A stretch of DNA of 64,000 bases from Clostridiales bacterium. GTDB lineage: Bacteria > Bacillota > Clostridia > Oscillospirales > UBA644. Positions 1 through 9,722 of the stretch are shown in pieces; the first letter of the stretch is position 1; every line of letters begins with the position of its first letter. The translations under genes were made by a program, and so were the position numbers. The stretch lies in assembly GCA_003343705.1 (NCBI GenBank), contig QAKR01000010.1:17968-81967 (forward strand), written 5' to 3'. The notes beneath the pieces were generated by a model that saw nothing but the letters and a program-made list of their open reading frames with translations, did not search any database and was not told the DNA's origin.

Positions 1-451
1 AATCTGTAATTTCTTTTATTGCCATTTTAGGATTTTTAATATCTGTTCCGCTTTCATAAAGCGAATAATCACTGCCATATATGATATATATACCACTTAT
101 ACCAATATCGTTAATGGATACTGTAATATAAAGTGCATTATCCGAAGCTTTAACAGGCTCTGCAAGACAAACATTTTCTTCACGACTGTTTATTATATTA
201 ACGTAAACTTCATCGCCGTCTTGTATTTTAAAAAGAGGGTTAACTCCGAAGTTTTCAAGGTTTGCAGAAATTTTTGTTGCTCGTCTTTCATCTGAACGTT
301 CACGAATAGTATCGCAAAAACAGTCTTTAATATATTCAAAAACAGCGTCGTTTACAGTTTGCGCACGGCCGTTCTGATTATACATTTCATTAACTTTAAT
401 ACCGGACATACATACCATTTTAATTAATGCTTTAACTACGTTTGTTTTCAT
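1..451 (-). CDS. Hypothetical protein, 3' end cut off by window edge
   Basis: I read this frame directly: it opens with ATG at 451 and stays open for 150 codons to the window edge. The protein begins MKTNVVKALIKMVCMSGIKV and later contains the segments VNDAVFEYIKDCF, LFKIQDGDEVYVNII and SIYIIYGSDYSLYES-like beta-rich stretches. I do not recognise a family, and no signal peptide or membrane segment is visible. The ribosome site AGGAG lies inside the last codons of the cysteine desulfurase gene, whose stop codon is one base from this ATG, so translational coupling is likely. It is the last visible gene of the pcrA-rmuC-cysteine desulfurase operon. Confidence 0.75.
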   Translation of the reverse strand, partial: MKTNVVKALIKMVCMSGIKVNEMYNQNGRAQTVNDAVFEYIKDCFCDTIRERSDERRATKISANLENFGVNPLFKIQDGDEVYVNIINSREENVCLAEPVKASDNALYITVSINDIGISGIYIIYGSDYSLYESGTDIKNPKMAIKEITD

Positions 452-452
452 A

Positions 453-1553
453 CTATTTACTCCTAATAAGTTTATTTAATGCATTGTGCAAGTTTTCAAG
501 AAGTATACCAATTTCAATTTCAGTATTATATTCCGAAAAGCTTATTCTCAATGAATTTTTTTGATAACGCTCAAGTCCCAGTGCTGAATATACATACGAT
601 GAGTGTTTTGAAGAGCATGCTGAACCGGTTGAAATATAAATTTCGCTTTGAGATAAGAAATGTACAATATTTTCGCCTATATAATCTTCAAAAATAGCGT
701 TAATTATATATGGTGAGGCGTCCTGTGGTGAAATTATTTTTCCGCCAAAATTTTCAAGTCCTATTTTTGTTTTATCACATAACGTTTTAACTATAGAATA
801 ATTGTTTTTAATGTTACAATTTTCCACAGCGGCTGCAAAAGCTAAGGCACCCGGCACATTTGAAGTGGATGAAAACAACCCGTTTTCCTGCCCACCACCG
901 TAAATTACCGGCTTTATTTTTATGCCCTTTTTAATATAAAGTGCGCCTATTCCTTTAGGTGCATGAACCTTATGCCCTGAAAACGAAGCCATGTCGACTG
1001 CTGAATAATTAAAAGGTTCTTTCATAAAACCCTGAACCGCATCAGTGTGAAAAACAGCCCCCGTCCCGCTTTTTTTTATGACGTTTGCAAGATCATTAAG
1101 GGGAGAAACTGCACCGGTTTCATTGTTGACGTGGCAAATACTTACAAATACAGTGTCCGGTGTTATTGCTTTTTGCAAAAGTTCCGGTGTTATTTTACCG
1201 TTTTCAGGCTTTAAATATATAACGTTTAGATCTTTTAAATTCTTAAAGCATTCCAGAACTGCAGGATGTTCAAACGCGGTTGTTATAACCGTTTTTCCTT
1301 TTTTATTTTTTAAAAACCCGCAAATTGCAAGATTGTCCGCACAGGTTCCCGATGGGGTAAAATAAATTTCATTTGATCTTACACCTGCAGCTTTTGCAAT
1401 GATCTCACGGGCGTTTTCAAGTGCAGTTTCAGCTTTAAAACCTGCCGAATGAAGAGAGGCTGGATTTGCATAGTTTTTACAAAAAGCCTCGTTAGCTGCT
1501 TTTACAGCTTCGAGACAAACTTTTGTTGTTGCTGCATTATCAAGATATATCAT
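453..1553 (-). CDS. Cysteine desulfurase family protein (NifS/IscS-like)
   Basis: PLP-dependent class V aminotransferase fold that takes sulfur from cysteine for Fe-S clusters or thiolated tRNA. Visible motifs are the N-terminal YLDNAATT, HVNNETGA before the middle, the PLP-lysine motif SGHKVHAPKG near residue 195, and STGSACSS near residue 318 carrying the active-site cysteine. About 366 residues is normal for the family. A TTG lies one codon upstream of the ATG at 1553, but the GGAG ribosome site is six bases from the ATG and only three from the TTG, so ATG is chosen. It overlaps the end of rmuC by 14 bases. No IscU-type scaffold gene is seen next to it, so its sulfur acceptor cannot be told. 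Confidence 0.9.
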   Translation of the reverse strand: MIYLDNAATTKVCLEAVKAANEAFCKNYANPASLHSAGFKAETALENAREIIAKAAGVRSNEIYFTPSGTCADNLAICGFLKNKKGKTVITTAFEHPAVLECFKNLKDLNVIYLKPENGKITPELLQKAITPDTVFVSICHVNNETGAVSPLNDLANVIKKSGTGAVFHTDAVQGFMKEPFNYSAVDMASFSGHKVHAPKGIGALYIKKGIKIKPVIYGGGQENGLFSSTSNVPGALAFAAAVENCNIKNNYSIVKTLCDKTKIGLENFGGKIISPQDASPYIINAIFEDYIGENIVHFLSQSEIYISTGSACSSKHSSYVYSALGLERYQKNSLRISFSEYNTEIEIGILLENLHNALNKLIRSK

Positions 1554-2721
1554 CAATGTCTCCGTCTGTTAAACTTTCACTTTCGGAGTCTGCTTCCACA
1601 TCACGCAGGCTTCGTATTATCATATTTGTTCTTGTTCCTATTAGGCGGTCAAGCTCTTCATCTGCACCATGGTACTTCTTTTTAACCTTTTCCAGTGCAT
1701 CGGAAAATTTAATAAATTCAGACTTGACTGAGGAAAGAGTTTTTGCAATATTAGCTGAATATTTTTCAATGGTTAAAGTTTGGAACCCCATTTGCAAGCT
1801 GTTAAGAAAAGCAGTTATCGTTGTAGGTCCGGCGACGGTTATATTATATTTTTGTGAAAGTTCATCAACTAAAGCTTCTCTTTTAACTACTTCAGCAAAA
1901 AGACCTTCTGTAGGCAAGAACATAATTGCAAATGCTGTAGTTTGAGGAACATCAATATATTTTTCACATATACTTTTTGCACTGTCTTTTATAAATCGCT
2001 CAAAAGCGGTATCTGCACTTTTTTTGCGGCAATCGTCTCCGCTATCGTATGCATCAAAAAGCTCAGTGTATCTATCCATTGGGAATTTTGCATCAATAGG
2101 CAACAGAACATATTTATTATCCTCGTCTTTTGATGGAATTTTTATAGCAAAATCCACAAGCTCGTTGGACCCGTTTTTTATTTTTAATTGTTTTTCATAT
2201 TTACCGCTGAGTGTTTGTTCTAGTATTTTTTCAAGCTGCACCTCGCCCATAACACCTCGTGTTTTTACATTTGTAAGGGCTTTTTTTAAGTCTCCTACAT
2301 TTGTGGCGAGCTCTTGCATTTCACCCATACTTTTATTAACACTTGAAAGTTGTTCATTAATTGTCTGGAAAGCTTTTTGTACTTTCTCTTCAAGAGTTTT
2401 TTGCAGTTTTTCATCAACAACACCCTGGATTTCAGAAAGTTTTTTTTCATTACTTTCCTGCAACCGTACAAGTCGTGTTTCTGTAGTTTGATTAACTTTT
2501 TCAAGCTTTTCCGAAACATCTGAAAGAGCGTTCCTCATTGCCCTCGTTTGGGCCTCATCAAGGTTACGAAGATTTTCATTTATACTTGCTGTAATGTTTC
2601 GAGATACTCTGTCAAGTTCGTCGCGGTCGTCTTTTCTATTGTTTTTTATAAGTATTGTAATACATAATACTATAAGTATTAATAGTAAAAAAATAATTCC
2701 GAAAAGCAAGTAAGCTTCCAT
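1540..2721 (-). CDS. rmuC: DNA recombination protein RmuC
   Basis: RmuC family protein, a membrane-anchored coiled-coil protein with a nuclease-like core that limits recombination at inverted repeats. One membrane segment is seen at residues 5-25, followed by a long charged coiled coil (about 30-150) with many E/K/Q heptads, and then the RmuC core with VDFAIKIP, LPIDAKFP and FLPTEGLF. At 393 residues it has the usual length. The ribosome site AGAGG precedes ATG at 2721. It lies 15 bases after pcrA, overlaps the cysteine desulfurase gene and is probably co-transcribed with both. The biochemical role of the family is only partly known. Confidence 0.93.
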   Translation of the reverse strand: MEAYLLFGIIFLLLILIVLCITILIKNNRKDDRDELDRVSRNITASINENLRNLDEAQTRAMRNALSDVSEKLEKVNQTTETRLVRLQESNEKKLSEIQGVVDEKLQKTLEEKVQKAFQTINEQLSSVNKSMGEMQELATNVGDLKKALTNVKTRGVMGEVQLEKILEQTLSGKYEKQLKIKNGSNELVDFAIKIPSKDEDNKYVLLPIDAKFPMDRYTELFDAYDSGDDCRKKSADTAFERFIKDSAKSICEKYIDVPQTTAFAIMFLPTEGLFAEVVKREALVDELSQKYNITVAGPTTITAFLNSLQMGFQTLTIEKYSANIAKTLSSVKSEFIKFSDALEKVKKKYHGADEELDRLIGTRTNMIIRSLRDVEADSESESLTDGDIDDIS

Positions 2722-2736
2722 ATTTACCTCTTTTCT

Positions 2737-5094
2737 TTAATTTATTATATCCATTTTAGCAAAGTTAGCCATCAGCTTTTTTGTACCGACTTTTGCGAAA
2801 TCAACTGTTAAAAGGGTATCTGAAGACATCTCCGTAACGGCTGTTATTACGCCGTCTCCGAAAGTTGGGTGGTTAACTTTCATATCAACTGAGTATGATA
2901 TTTTTTCTTTTTTATTTTCCTGTGCTACCTGTTTGGCAACCGCTCCGAAGCCTGCTAAAACAGATGTACGTTTATGAGGTTTTTCACGAACTTCAACAGC
3001 TTGTTTTTGAGGTACAGGCCGTTTGACGGTTTCTATAAGCTCAGGCGGAATTTCTTTTAGAAATTGAGACGGGAAAGAAGCTCTTACTGTACCGTAAGTC
3101 ATACGTGAACGAGCTGAAAGAATATATAAAGATTCTTTAGCACGTGTTATTGCAACGTAACAAAGTCGGCGTTCTTCTTCAATTCCTTGTGGTTCGGTTG
3201 CAGACATTGCAGAAGGGAAAAGACCTTCTTCAAAACCGGATATAAAGACTGTATTGTATTCAAGCCCTTTTGAGCAGTGCATGGTCATAAGAATAACAGC
3301 ATCATCATTTTCATCGAGGCTGTCAACAGCACTGACAAGAGCAGTTTCTTCAAGATAGTGTTGTAGAGTAGGCTCGTCCGAATTTTGTTCAAAAGTAACA
3401 ATTGAGTTCATAAATTCGTCCAGGTTTTCACGACGCTGGGCACGTTCACGCATGTCGTATTCACGTAGCATTTGGTTATATCCTACAGCTTCAAGCATAT
3501 AGTCATAAAGCTCAGAAATTTTCATATGCTCACTTTTCACTTGTAAATCTTCAATTATTTGTACAAACCGCAAAAGTCGGTCCTGTACACGCTGAAGTTC
3601 CGGAAAGTCTGCAGCATGCTTCATTACATCAAAAAACTTCATATCGTTTAATGTAGCAAGCTCATCTATTTTAGTAAGGGTTGTATCCCCTATCCCTCGT
3701 TTTGGTTCGTTTATGATACGTAAAAGGCGTGTTTTATCATTAGGATTTCTTATAACGTTCAGGTATGCCAAAACATCTTGAATCTCTTTACGTTTTAAGA
3801 AGGCAAGCCCTCCGAATACACGATACGGAATTCCGTTACCTTTTAAAGCAAGTTCAATTGAGTTTGACTGTGAGTGGGTCCGATAAAGTATACAGAAATC
3901 GCTATATTTTAAACCTCTGGTAGAAATTCTGCGTAATATTTGGCCGGCTATGTAATCAGCTTCTTCATGTTGAGAAGAAAGATTGTAATACTTTATTTTA
4001 TTTCCTTCTCCGTTTGCCGTCCATAACCGCTTGCCTTTACGTTCGGTATTATTACCGATTACACTGTTTGCCGCATCAAGAATTGTTTGAGTTGATCGGT
4101 AATTTTGTTCAAGCCTTATAACTTGTGCATCTTTAAACTGTTTTTCAAAACTTAAAATATTATCAATGGATGCCCCCATAAATTTATAGATACTCTGGTC
4201 GTCGTCACCTACCACACATATATTTCCACCGCTTGATAAAAGAGAAATAAGCTTATATTGCAGCGGGTTAGTGTCTTGGTATTCATCGACCAATATATAT
4301 TGAAATCTTCTATGCAGTTTTTCTCGTATATCTTCAAATTTATCCAGTAATTTAACTGTAAAGAATATTAAATCATCAAAATCAAGTGCGTCTGCTTGGG
4401 CAAGGCCTGCCTGGTATGTTTCATATATAAAAGCAAGTTTAGGGAGTGAAGGCTCTTTAAACTTTGTATCAAATTCTTCCGGTGAACAATAGGCTGTTTT
4501 TGCTTTAGATATAATTCTTTTAACCATTTTTGCATTGTATTTATCCGTAAGCTCGTTTTCTTTAATTATCCGTTCCAGAAGTTTAATACTATCCTGTTCG
4601 TCGTAAATAGTAAATGAATTTTGCATACCTAAAAGATTAATATATGAACGTAAAATCCTTACACATGTAGAGTGAAATGTCAAGGCCCATAAATCAGAAA
4701 CTGAAATACCGAAGAGTTTTTCTATTCTTTCGCGCATTTCTCCTGCAGCCTTGTTTGTAAATGTTATTGCCAAAACATTTTTAGGTAAATAGGGTTTAAC
4801 ACTCATCAATGAAAAATATCTATCACTTTTTCTGAGATCTTTGTTTTTTAAGCATTCTTCAAGGAACAAGATATCGTCCTTATCGACTTCTTGTTCCCCG
4901 TTGTCTATGTAAGAACAACCGTATTTTAATAAATAACCAATCTTATTTACAATTACGGTTGTTTTTCCGCTACCTGCCCCGGCAAGTATTAAAAGAGGCT
5001 TGCCAGTAGCAAAAACAGCCTCCTTCTGGACAGGATTCAGGCTTGAATATTCATCTTCTAAAATCTTCCTACGTATGTCTGCTAAAACGGTCAT
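2737..5094 (-). CDS. pcrA: ATP-dependent 3'-5' DNA helicase PcrA/UvrD
   Basis: Superfamily 1A helicase used in excision repair and in clearing transcription and replication conflicts. Motifs in order: Q motif near LNPVQKEAV, Walker A AGAGSGKTT, motif Ia ITFTNKAAGEMRER, motif II VDEYQDTNP, motif III GDDDQSIYKFMGA, motif IV QNYRSTQ, motif V MTMHCSKGLEY and motif VI YVAITRAKE. The C-terminal NHPTFGDGV segment is the RNA-polymerase-binding Tudor-like tail of PcrA. At 785 residues it is slightly long because about 45 acidic and lysine-rich residues lie between motif I and motif Ia, where B. subtilis PcrA has a short loop. Ribosome site AAAGGTG precedes ATG at 5094. First gene of the operon. Confidence 0.96.
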   Translation of the reverse strand: MTVLADIRRKILEDEYSSLNPVQKEAVFATGKPLLILAGAGSGKTTVIVNKIGYLLKYGCSYIDNGEQEVDKDDILFLEECLKNKDLRKSDRYFSLMSVKPYLPKNVLAITFTNKAAGEMRERIEKLFGISVSDLWALTFHSTCVRILRSYINLLGMQNSFTIYDEQDSIKLLERIIKENELTDKYNAKMVKRIISKAKTAYCSPEEFDTKFKEPSLPKLAFIYETYQAGLAQADALDFDDLIFFTVKLLDKFEDIREKLHRRFQYILVDEYQDTNPLQYKLISLLSSGGNICVVGDDDQSIYKFMGASIDNILSFEKQFKDAQVIRLEQNYRSTQTILDAANSVIGNNTERKGKRLWTANGEGNKIKYYNLSSQHEEADYIAGQILRRISTRGLKYSDFCILYRTHSQSNSIELALKGNGIPYRVFGGLAFLKRKEIQDVLAYLNVIRNPNDKTRLLRIINEPKRGIGDTTLTKIDELATLNDMKFFDVMKHAADFPELQRVQDRLLRFVQIIEDLQVKSEHMKISELYDYMLEAVGYNQMLREYDMRERAQRRENLDEFMNSIVTFEQNSDEPTLQHYLEETALVSAVDSLDENDDAVILMTMHCSKGLEYNTVFISGFEEGLFPSAMSATEPQGIEEERRLCYVAITRAKESLYILSARSRMTYGTVRASFPSQFLKEIPPELIETVKRPVPQKQAVEVREKPHKRTSVLAGFGAVAKQVAQENKKEKISYSVDMKVNHPTFGDGVITAVTEMSSDTLLTVDFAKVGTKKLMANFAKMDIIN

Positions 5095-5115
5095 TTAATG
5101 CACACCTTTTTTTGT

Positions 5116-5144
5116 ATTATATATATATTACACTATTTTGACAG
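5116..5144 (-). promoter_or_regulatory. Candidate sigma-A promoter of pcrA operon
   Basis: On the minus strand CTGTCA, 17 bases, then TATAAT, ending about 20 bases before the pcrA ATG. The -10 is perfect and the -35 matches four of six positions. Confidence 0.45.
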
Positions 5145-5314
5145 AAATTGCAATAGGTAAAAAGAACATTTTGCCGAAATGTATATAATGTTGTTTTAAT
5201 AAAAACAAAGAATTGATAATAAGGATTATTTTACTTTTTATACATTTTTAGTATAAATAGCCTTTTCTGCGGAAAAATGTAAATAACCGATAAATCTTAA
5301 TACGGAGAAATAGT

Positions 5315-6010
5315 ATGAGAAAAAAAATTACAAAAATCATATCTCTTTGTCTTGTTTTAATCATAGCCTTTGCAGTTATCCAGACAGTTGTTTATAACTA
5401 TACTTCACAAACGACTCTTTCAAAATACGGCTCTCGCGGTGAAGAAGTTAGGGAAATTCAGACAAGGCTTAAAAAATGGGGTTATTACAACGGTAACGTA
5501 GATGGTATATACGGGTCTCAGACAAGAGATGCCGTTATATGGTTTCAAAAGAAAAACGGGCTTTCCGCTGACGGGATTGCAGGACCTAAGACCCTTGCTG
5601 CAATGGGGATTTTTATGAACAGTTCTTCATCTTCATCCTCTTCATCCAACCGTCAAAACGATATAAATTTACTTGCACGACTAATATCTACTGAAGCAAA
5701 AGGTGAAATCTATGTAGGACAAGTTGCTGTTGGTGCAGTTGTTTTAAACAGAGTAAAGCATCCATCTTTTCCAAACACTCTGTCAGGCGTAATTTATCAA
5801 CCCGGAGCATTCTCAGGAGTAAACAAATCGTCTTGGTATCAAACAGTGCCGGATAGTTGTTATAAGGCTGCAGAAGCAGCAATGAACGGCTGGGATCCCA
5901 CCGGAGGCAGTGTATATTTTTATAATCCTAAAAAAACCTCAAATGCATGGCTCCATTCTTTACCGACAACAGCGGTTATAGGTAATCATGTCTTTTCTAA
6001 AGGAAAATAA
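5315..6010 (+). CDS. sleB: Spore cortex-lytic enzyme SleB
   Basis: Lytic transglycosylase that degrades spore cortex peptidoglycan during germination. It has an N-terminal membrane/signal segment (about residues 7-25), a peptidoglycan-binding module (about 38-92: REIQTRLKKWGYY, VDGIYGSQTRDAV, FQKKNGLSADG), a run of nine serines as linker, and a Hydrolase_2/SleB catalytic domain from about 110 to the end, with the likely catalytic glutamate in LISTEAKGE and the conserved AVGAVVLNRV and GNHVFSK. Length 231 is close to the usual 230-300. No YpeB gene follows, unlike in Bacillus. GGAG precedes the ATG. A strong terminator follows, so it is probably monocistronic. I could not identify a convincing forespore promoter. 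Confidence 0.94.
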   Translation: MRKKITKIISLCLVLIIAFAVIQTVVYNYTSQTTLSKYGSRGEEVREIQTRLKKWGYYNGNVDGIYGSQTRDAVIWFQKKNGLSADGIAGPKTLAAMGIFMNSSSSSSSSSNRQNDINLLARLISTEAKGEIYVGQVAVGAVVLNRVKHPSFPNTLSGVIYQPGAFSGVNKSSWYQTVPDSCYKAAEAAMNGWDPTGGSVYFYNPKKTSNAWLHSLPTTAVIGNHVFSKGK

Positions 6011-6020
6011 AATATATTAA

Positions 6021-6064
6021 AAAAATTAATGCCCTGTTTTATATAGACGGGCATTAATTTTTTA
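6021..6064 (+). terminator. Rho-independent terminator after sleB
   Basis: A 14-base stem (AAAAATTAATGCCC pairing with GGGCATTAATTTTT) around a 14-base loop runs into a T tract. It may also work in the other direction. Confidence 0.85.
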
Positions 6065-6162
6065 CTTTTATAGTTAAAAACCTAAATAATTTTCACGTTC
6101 CATCTTTATTTTTCCGAAAATATATGTTACAATATAAATATAAAATTTGGGGAGGGTCTTTT

Positions 6163-6870
6163 ATGCCAAAAACCATTTATGTTGTAGATGACGAAACAAA
6201 TATACGAGAAATAGTTCGTTCGTATATTGAAAAAGAAGGTTATACAGTTAAAGAATTCGAGTGCGGTGAAGATGCTTTAAAGGCGTTTGCAACCGAAATG
6301 CCGGATATGCTTATAATTGATATTATGATGCCGGGAATGTCCGGTTTTGAGCTTTGTAATGAAATACGTAAGAAAGCTAATACACCTATAATTATTGTTT
6401 CAGCACGCGACGAGGAGCTCGATCGAATTCTCGGAATAGAGATGGGCGCAGACGACTATATGATGAAGCCTTTCTCACCTCGTGAATTAGTTGCAAGGAT
6501 TAAAGCTGTTTTCCGCCGTGTTGATGGCATGATGAAAGAAAAGGATTCAGGCGTTTTACCTAACTGCCGAGACCTTAAAATATATCCGGTTGAACGTAAA
6601 GTAGTTAAAACAGATGCTTCGGGCGAAACCGAAATTCAGTTTACCGCAATGGAGTATGATTTTCTATATTTTATGGTAATAAATAAAAACAGAGTGTTTA
6701 CAAGAGATCAGTTGCTTAAAAACATCTGGGATTATCAATATGTCGGAGATACCCGCGCAGTGGACGATCTGGTTAAGCGTATACGCAAAAAGCTTGATAA
6801 TGCAAATATGGATTTCGGTATTGAAACAGTATGGGGTTACGGATATAAGGTGACGGATAAAGTTGAATAA
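6163..6870 (+). CDS. Two-component response regulator, OmpR/PhoB family
   Basis: Receiver domain at about residues 3-117: acidic pair VVDDE, phospho-accepting aspartate in LIIDIMMPG, switch serine in IIVSARD and lysine in MMKPFSP. A winged-helix DNA-binding domain follows, at about 135-232, ending in the typical ETVWGYGYKV. An in-frame ATG at 6124 exists, but the strong GGGGAGGG ribosome site directly precedes the ATG at 6163, giving 235 residues. The kinase gene starts inside its last codons, so the two form a two-component pair. The signal and targets are unknown. Confidence 0.93.
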   Translation: MPKTIYVVDDETNIREIVRSYIEKEGYTVKEFECGEDALKAFATEMPDMLIIDIMMPGMSGFELCNEIRKKANTPIIIVSARDEELDRILGIEMGADDYMMKPFSPRELVARIKAVFRRVDGMMKEKDSGVLPNCRDLKIYPVERKVVKTDASGETEIQFTAMEYDFLYFMVINKNRVFTRDQLLKNIWDYQYVGDTRAVDDLVKRIRKKLDNANMDFGIETVWGYGYKVTDKVE

Positions 6871-8320
6871 GATAAATGAAAAAATAAAAAGACATTTACC
6901 GCATTTCGGTATTCAAGCGAAATTAACGCTTATTTTTATGTTATTAATCATAATAATAGGCGGAATTTCGCTTGGATTCGTATCATTTTTTATGGAAGAT
7001 TATGTAATAAATGCCGTACAACGGGATTTACTTGATAACACAGATAAACTAACAAGATATTATCTTAATTTTGCAGGATATGATTATACATTGGATACGA
7101 TGTTTGATATGGTTGCAGATAAGAACTATTCTTTTGTTATTTTAGATGAAAAAGGTGATTATGTCGACAGCCGTGATGCTGGGGCACTTAAGCGAGTTTT
7201 TTCGGATATTGAAAAACAAGCTCCGGGCGCACTTTCCCAATTTGTTATAAAAGATGGCACAAAACTCGTTAAAATAGAAAATCGTGCATTTATCATGTGT
7301 ACACAAAGGATGACCATAAACGGCTACACAGTAGGATTCCTTGTTCTCCTTACACCTCTTTCAAACTATACATTCGCCTCAACTCCGATAAGCTTATATT
7401 TCTTTGCAATTCTTGTGGCGTCGGTTCTTGCTATCCTTATAGCAACATTTATGGCAAAAACAATAACTTCTAACATAAAACGCCTTAAAGTTCGGGCAAA
7501 TCTTTTAGCAAATAGGCGCTTTGATGTTGATGTCCCAATAACTGCAACCGACGAGGTCGGTGAGCTTGCCGCATCTATTGACGAAATGGCAAAAAGCATA
7601 CAGGAATACGACAGTAATCAAAAGGTATTTTTACAAAACGCATCACATGAACTTCGAACACCACTTATGTCGGTACGCGGATATGTAGAAGGAATAAAAG
7701 ACGGGGTTTTCGAAGATACTGATGAAAATTTGGATCTTATATTAGCACAGGTTTCTCGCCTTGAAAAACTGATAAACGATGTTATGTATCTTTCAAAAAT
7801 TGAAACGGCAGATGGGATGCTTAAATTTAGCAATGTTAATATTCAGGAAATAGTCGATGAATCATTTGACCGTGTTATGGGTATCTCAATTGCAAATAAT
7901 ATTAATCTTAAAAAGATAAATTTCCAAAACATTGACATAAATGCAGACAGTGAAAATTTAAAAACAGCCATAACAAATATTCTTTCAAATTGTTTACGAT
8001 ATGCCAAAACAGAAATAGAGGTTATTTTGAATGTTTACCCTCATAATATTTCTATTACAATATCTGACGACGGTCCCGGTATAAACCCGGAAGAATTGCC
8101 TCATATTTTTGAACGCTTTTACAAAGGTAAAAAAGGTAAATACGGGCTTGGTCTTGCAATAGCAAAAGCGGTTGTTGAAGGACATAAAGGTCAAATCTAT
8201 GCTTATAATAAAAACCATATTTCAGATGATATTGATTCGATTCAGACCGGCGCTGTGTTTGTTATAACATTACCAAGAGAAGAAAAAAACATAAAAAAGA
8301 ATTTTGAGCTTTCGAAATAA
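6863..8320 (+). CDS. Sensor histidine kinase (HAMP, HisKA, HATPase)
   Basis: Membrane sensor with two transmembrane segments (about 18-40 and 171-193) that flank an external sensor domain of about 130 residues. A HAMP linker follows, then the H box with phospho-histidine in ASHELRTPLMSV, the N box ILSNCLRYA, the G1 box ISDDGPGI, the F box HIFERFYKG and the G2 box KYGLGLAIAKA. It starts at a TTG overlapping the regulator stop by eight bases, with AAGGTG ten bases upstream. The nearby ATG at 6876 is out of frame. The external domain gives no hint of the ligand. Confidence 0.93.
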   Translation: MNKINEKIKRHLPHFGIQAKLTLIFMLLIIIIGGISLGFVSFFMEDYVINAVQRDLLDNTDKLTRYYLNFAGYDYTLDTMFDMVADKNYSFVILDEKGDYVDSRDAGALKRVFSDIEKQAPGALSQFVIKDGTKLVKIENRAFIMCTQRMTINGYTVGFLVLLTPLSNYTFASTPISLYFFAILVASVLAILIATFMAKTITSNIKRLKVRANLLANRRFDVDVPITATDEVGELAASIDEMAKSIQEYDSNQKVFLQNASHELRTPLMSVRGYVEGIKDGVFEDTDENLDLILAQVSRLEKLINDVMYLSKIETADGMLKFSNVNIQEIVDESFDRVMGISIANNINLKKINFQNIDINADSENLKTAITNILSNCLRYAKTEIEVILNVYPHNISITISDDGPGINPEELPHIFERFYKGKKGKYGLGLAIAKAVVEGHKGQIYAYNKNHISDDIDSIQTGAVFVITLPREEKNIKKNFELSK

Positions 8321-8394
8321 ATTAAACAATATTTGCAGGAATGATTAACAGATTTAGTGAACGTTAAAAACAAGTTCGGCACTAAAGCATTAAT

Positions 8395-8435
8395 AAAAAG
8401 CTTGAGACATTGATCTTAGGTCTCAAGCTTTTTTT
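8395..8435 (+). terminator. Terminator after the two-component operon
   Basis: Stem AAGCTTGAGAC / GTCTCAAGCTT with a 12-base loop, followed by seven T on the plus strand. Its mirrored A tract lets it also serve the convergent DUF3810 gene. Confidence 0.88.
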
Positions 8436-8469
8436 ATGATTGTTATTTAAAATTATTTTTAATTAAATA

Positions 8470-9570
8470 TTATTTTTGAAGTTCATAATGCATAATAAGT
8501 AATACAGCATCATTATAACTTTGTACTCCGCTTTCTACTCCTTGAGCTTTTATGAAAGCATCATTAACGTCATCAGAAGCATCCATAATCTTTCCTTCAA
8601 ACTTTTTCCAGTAGTCATTTACATGATGCAAATCATTTTTTACCTTATCAGATAATAAAGAATAAACTTTATTATAAAGTTCTTTATCAATAGAATAAAG
8701 TTCATTTGATAAGGATGTGAATGCAAACAGATAACCTGAATAACGATAATCCGCATTTTCTGAATTTATGCAAGAAATATATGCAAAAAAGTTACATTCA
8801 TCTTCTCGTGCAAATCCGCAAGTATGCGCAAGTTCGTGGGCAGCATTCATAGGAATACGGCACTCCGGAACATCTGTATTTACATTTGGTTCGCAAAACA
8901 GAGGCATATACAGCCCACATATACCGGTATATGACCACAAAGGAGAGATCATAACACTTTTTACACGAGACTGCGGTATAAAAAGAAATTCATATTCAGG
9001 AACAATATTTTTATAACCGTTTTTAGCATCTGCCAGGGTGTTTTCCAAGCTTTTTGAAAAAGTCATAAAACCGTTTTCATCCTCGTTAGTTTTAAGGCGT
9101 TCCAAATTTGCTTTTTCTGCCATTTCTTTACAAACAGAATATATTTCCTGGGATGTAAACATACGATTATTATCATACCCCATAAGTTCATACGCTGAAT
9201 GTCTGTAAAAATTTACGCCGTGCATAAGCATATAAAGTAAAAACGCAAAAGAGAAAACCCCTAAGCAGGAGTATAAAAAAGATCTGAATTTTAACTTTTT
9301 CATAATCATTAAAACAATACAGATAATTATAACTGCAATTAAAACATACAGCATAACTTCAGTAAGAGAAAAAGGAATAAGCCCGGAGAAAAAGCCTATA
9401 ATATGTGATAAAACAATAAATACACCACGAGAAAAAAAACCTTCCACCATATCCGGAAAGAAAGGTGAAATAGCACAAAGAAGGATCCCTAACCCGAGTG
9501 GAATTAATAATAATAATAAGACCTTCGGATTAAATTTTATTTTTCTGTTTCCCTTTTTTTTCTTTGACAT
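8470..9570 (-). CDS. DUF3810 family membrane protein with HEXXH motif
   Basis: Integral membrane protein of the DUF3810 family. Three hydrophobic segments lie within the first 120 residues (about 16-40, 50-90 and 98-118), followed by a soluble domain. The domain holds AAHELAHTCGFAREDE near residue 245, an HEXXH zinc-protease signature with downstream acidic residues, so a membrane-bound peptidase is a reasonable inference. No function is established for the family. The ATG at 9570 is chosen because GGAGGTG lies six bases before it. A GTG nine bases further upstream is itself part of that ribosome site. It is transcribed alone. Confidence 0.85.
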   Translation of the reverse strand: MSKKKKGNRKIKFNPKVLLLLLIPLGLGILLCAISPFFPDMVEGFFSRGVFIVLSHIIGFFSGLIPFSLTEVMLYVLIAVIIICIVLMIMKKLKFRSFLYSCLGVFSFAFLLYMLMHGVNFYRHSAYELMGYDNNRMFTSQEIYSVCKEMAEKANLERLKTNEDENGFMTFSKSLENTLADAKNGYKNIVPEYEFLFIPQSRVKSVMISPLWSYTGICGLYMPLFCEPNVNTDVPECRIPMNAAHELAHTCGFAREDECNFFAYISCINSENADYRYSGYLFAFTSLSNELYSIDKELYNKVYSLLSDKVKNDLHHVNDYWKKFEGKIMDASDDVNDAFIKAQGVESGVQSYNDAVLLIMHYELQK

Positions 9571-9722
9571 AAAATACACCTCCGTAAATATATTACCAGA
9601 AAATATAGATCTTAGAAAAACATAATTACAAAAAAAATGTATTATTTTTATTAAGAATAAAGACAGATGTATAAAATACCAATTTTAATACAACTACATT
9701 TTTTTATATGGAGAAAAAGGCT

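Noticed and set aside
6124..6162. Upstream ATG of the response regulator
   Set aside because: The strong GGGGAGGG ribosome site lies behind it and serves the ATG at 6163.
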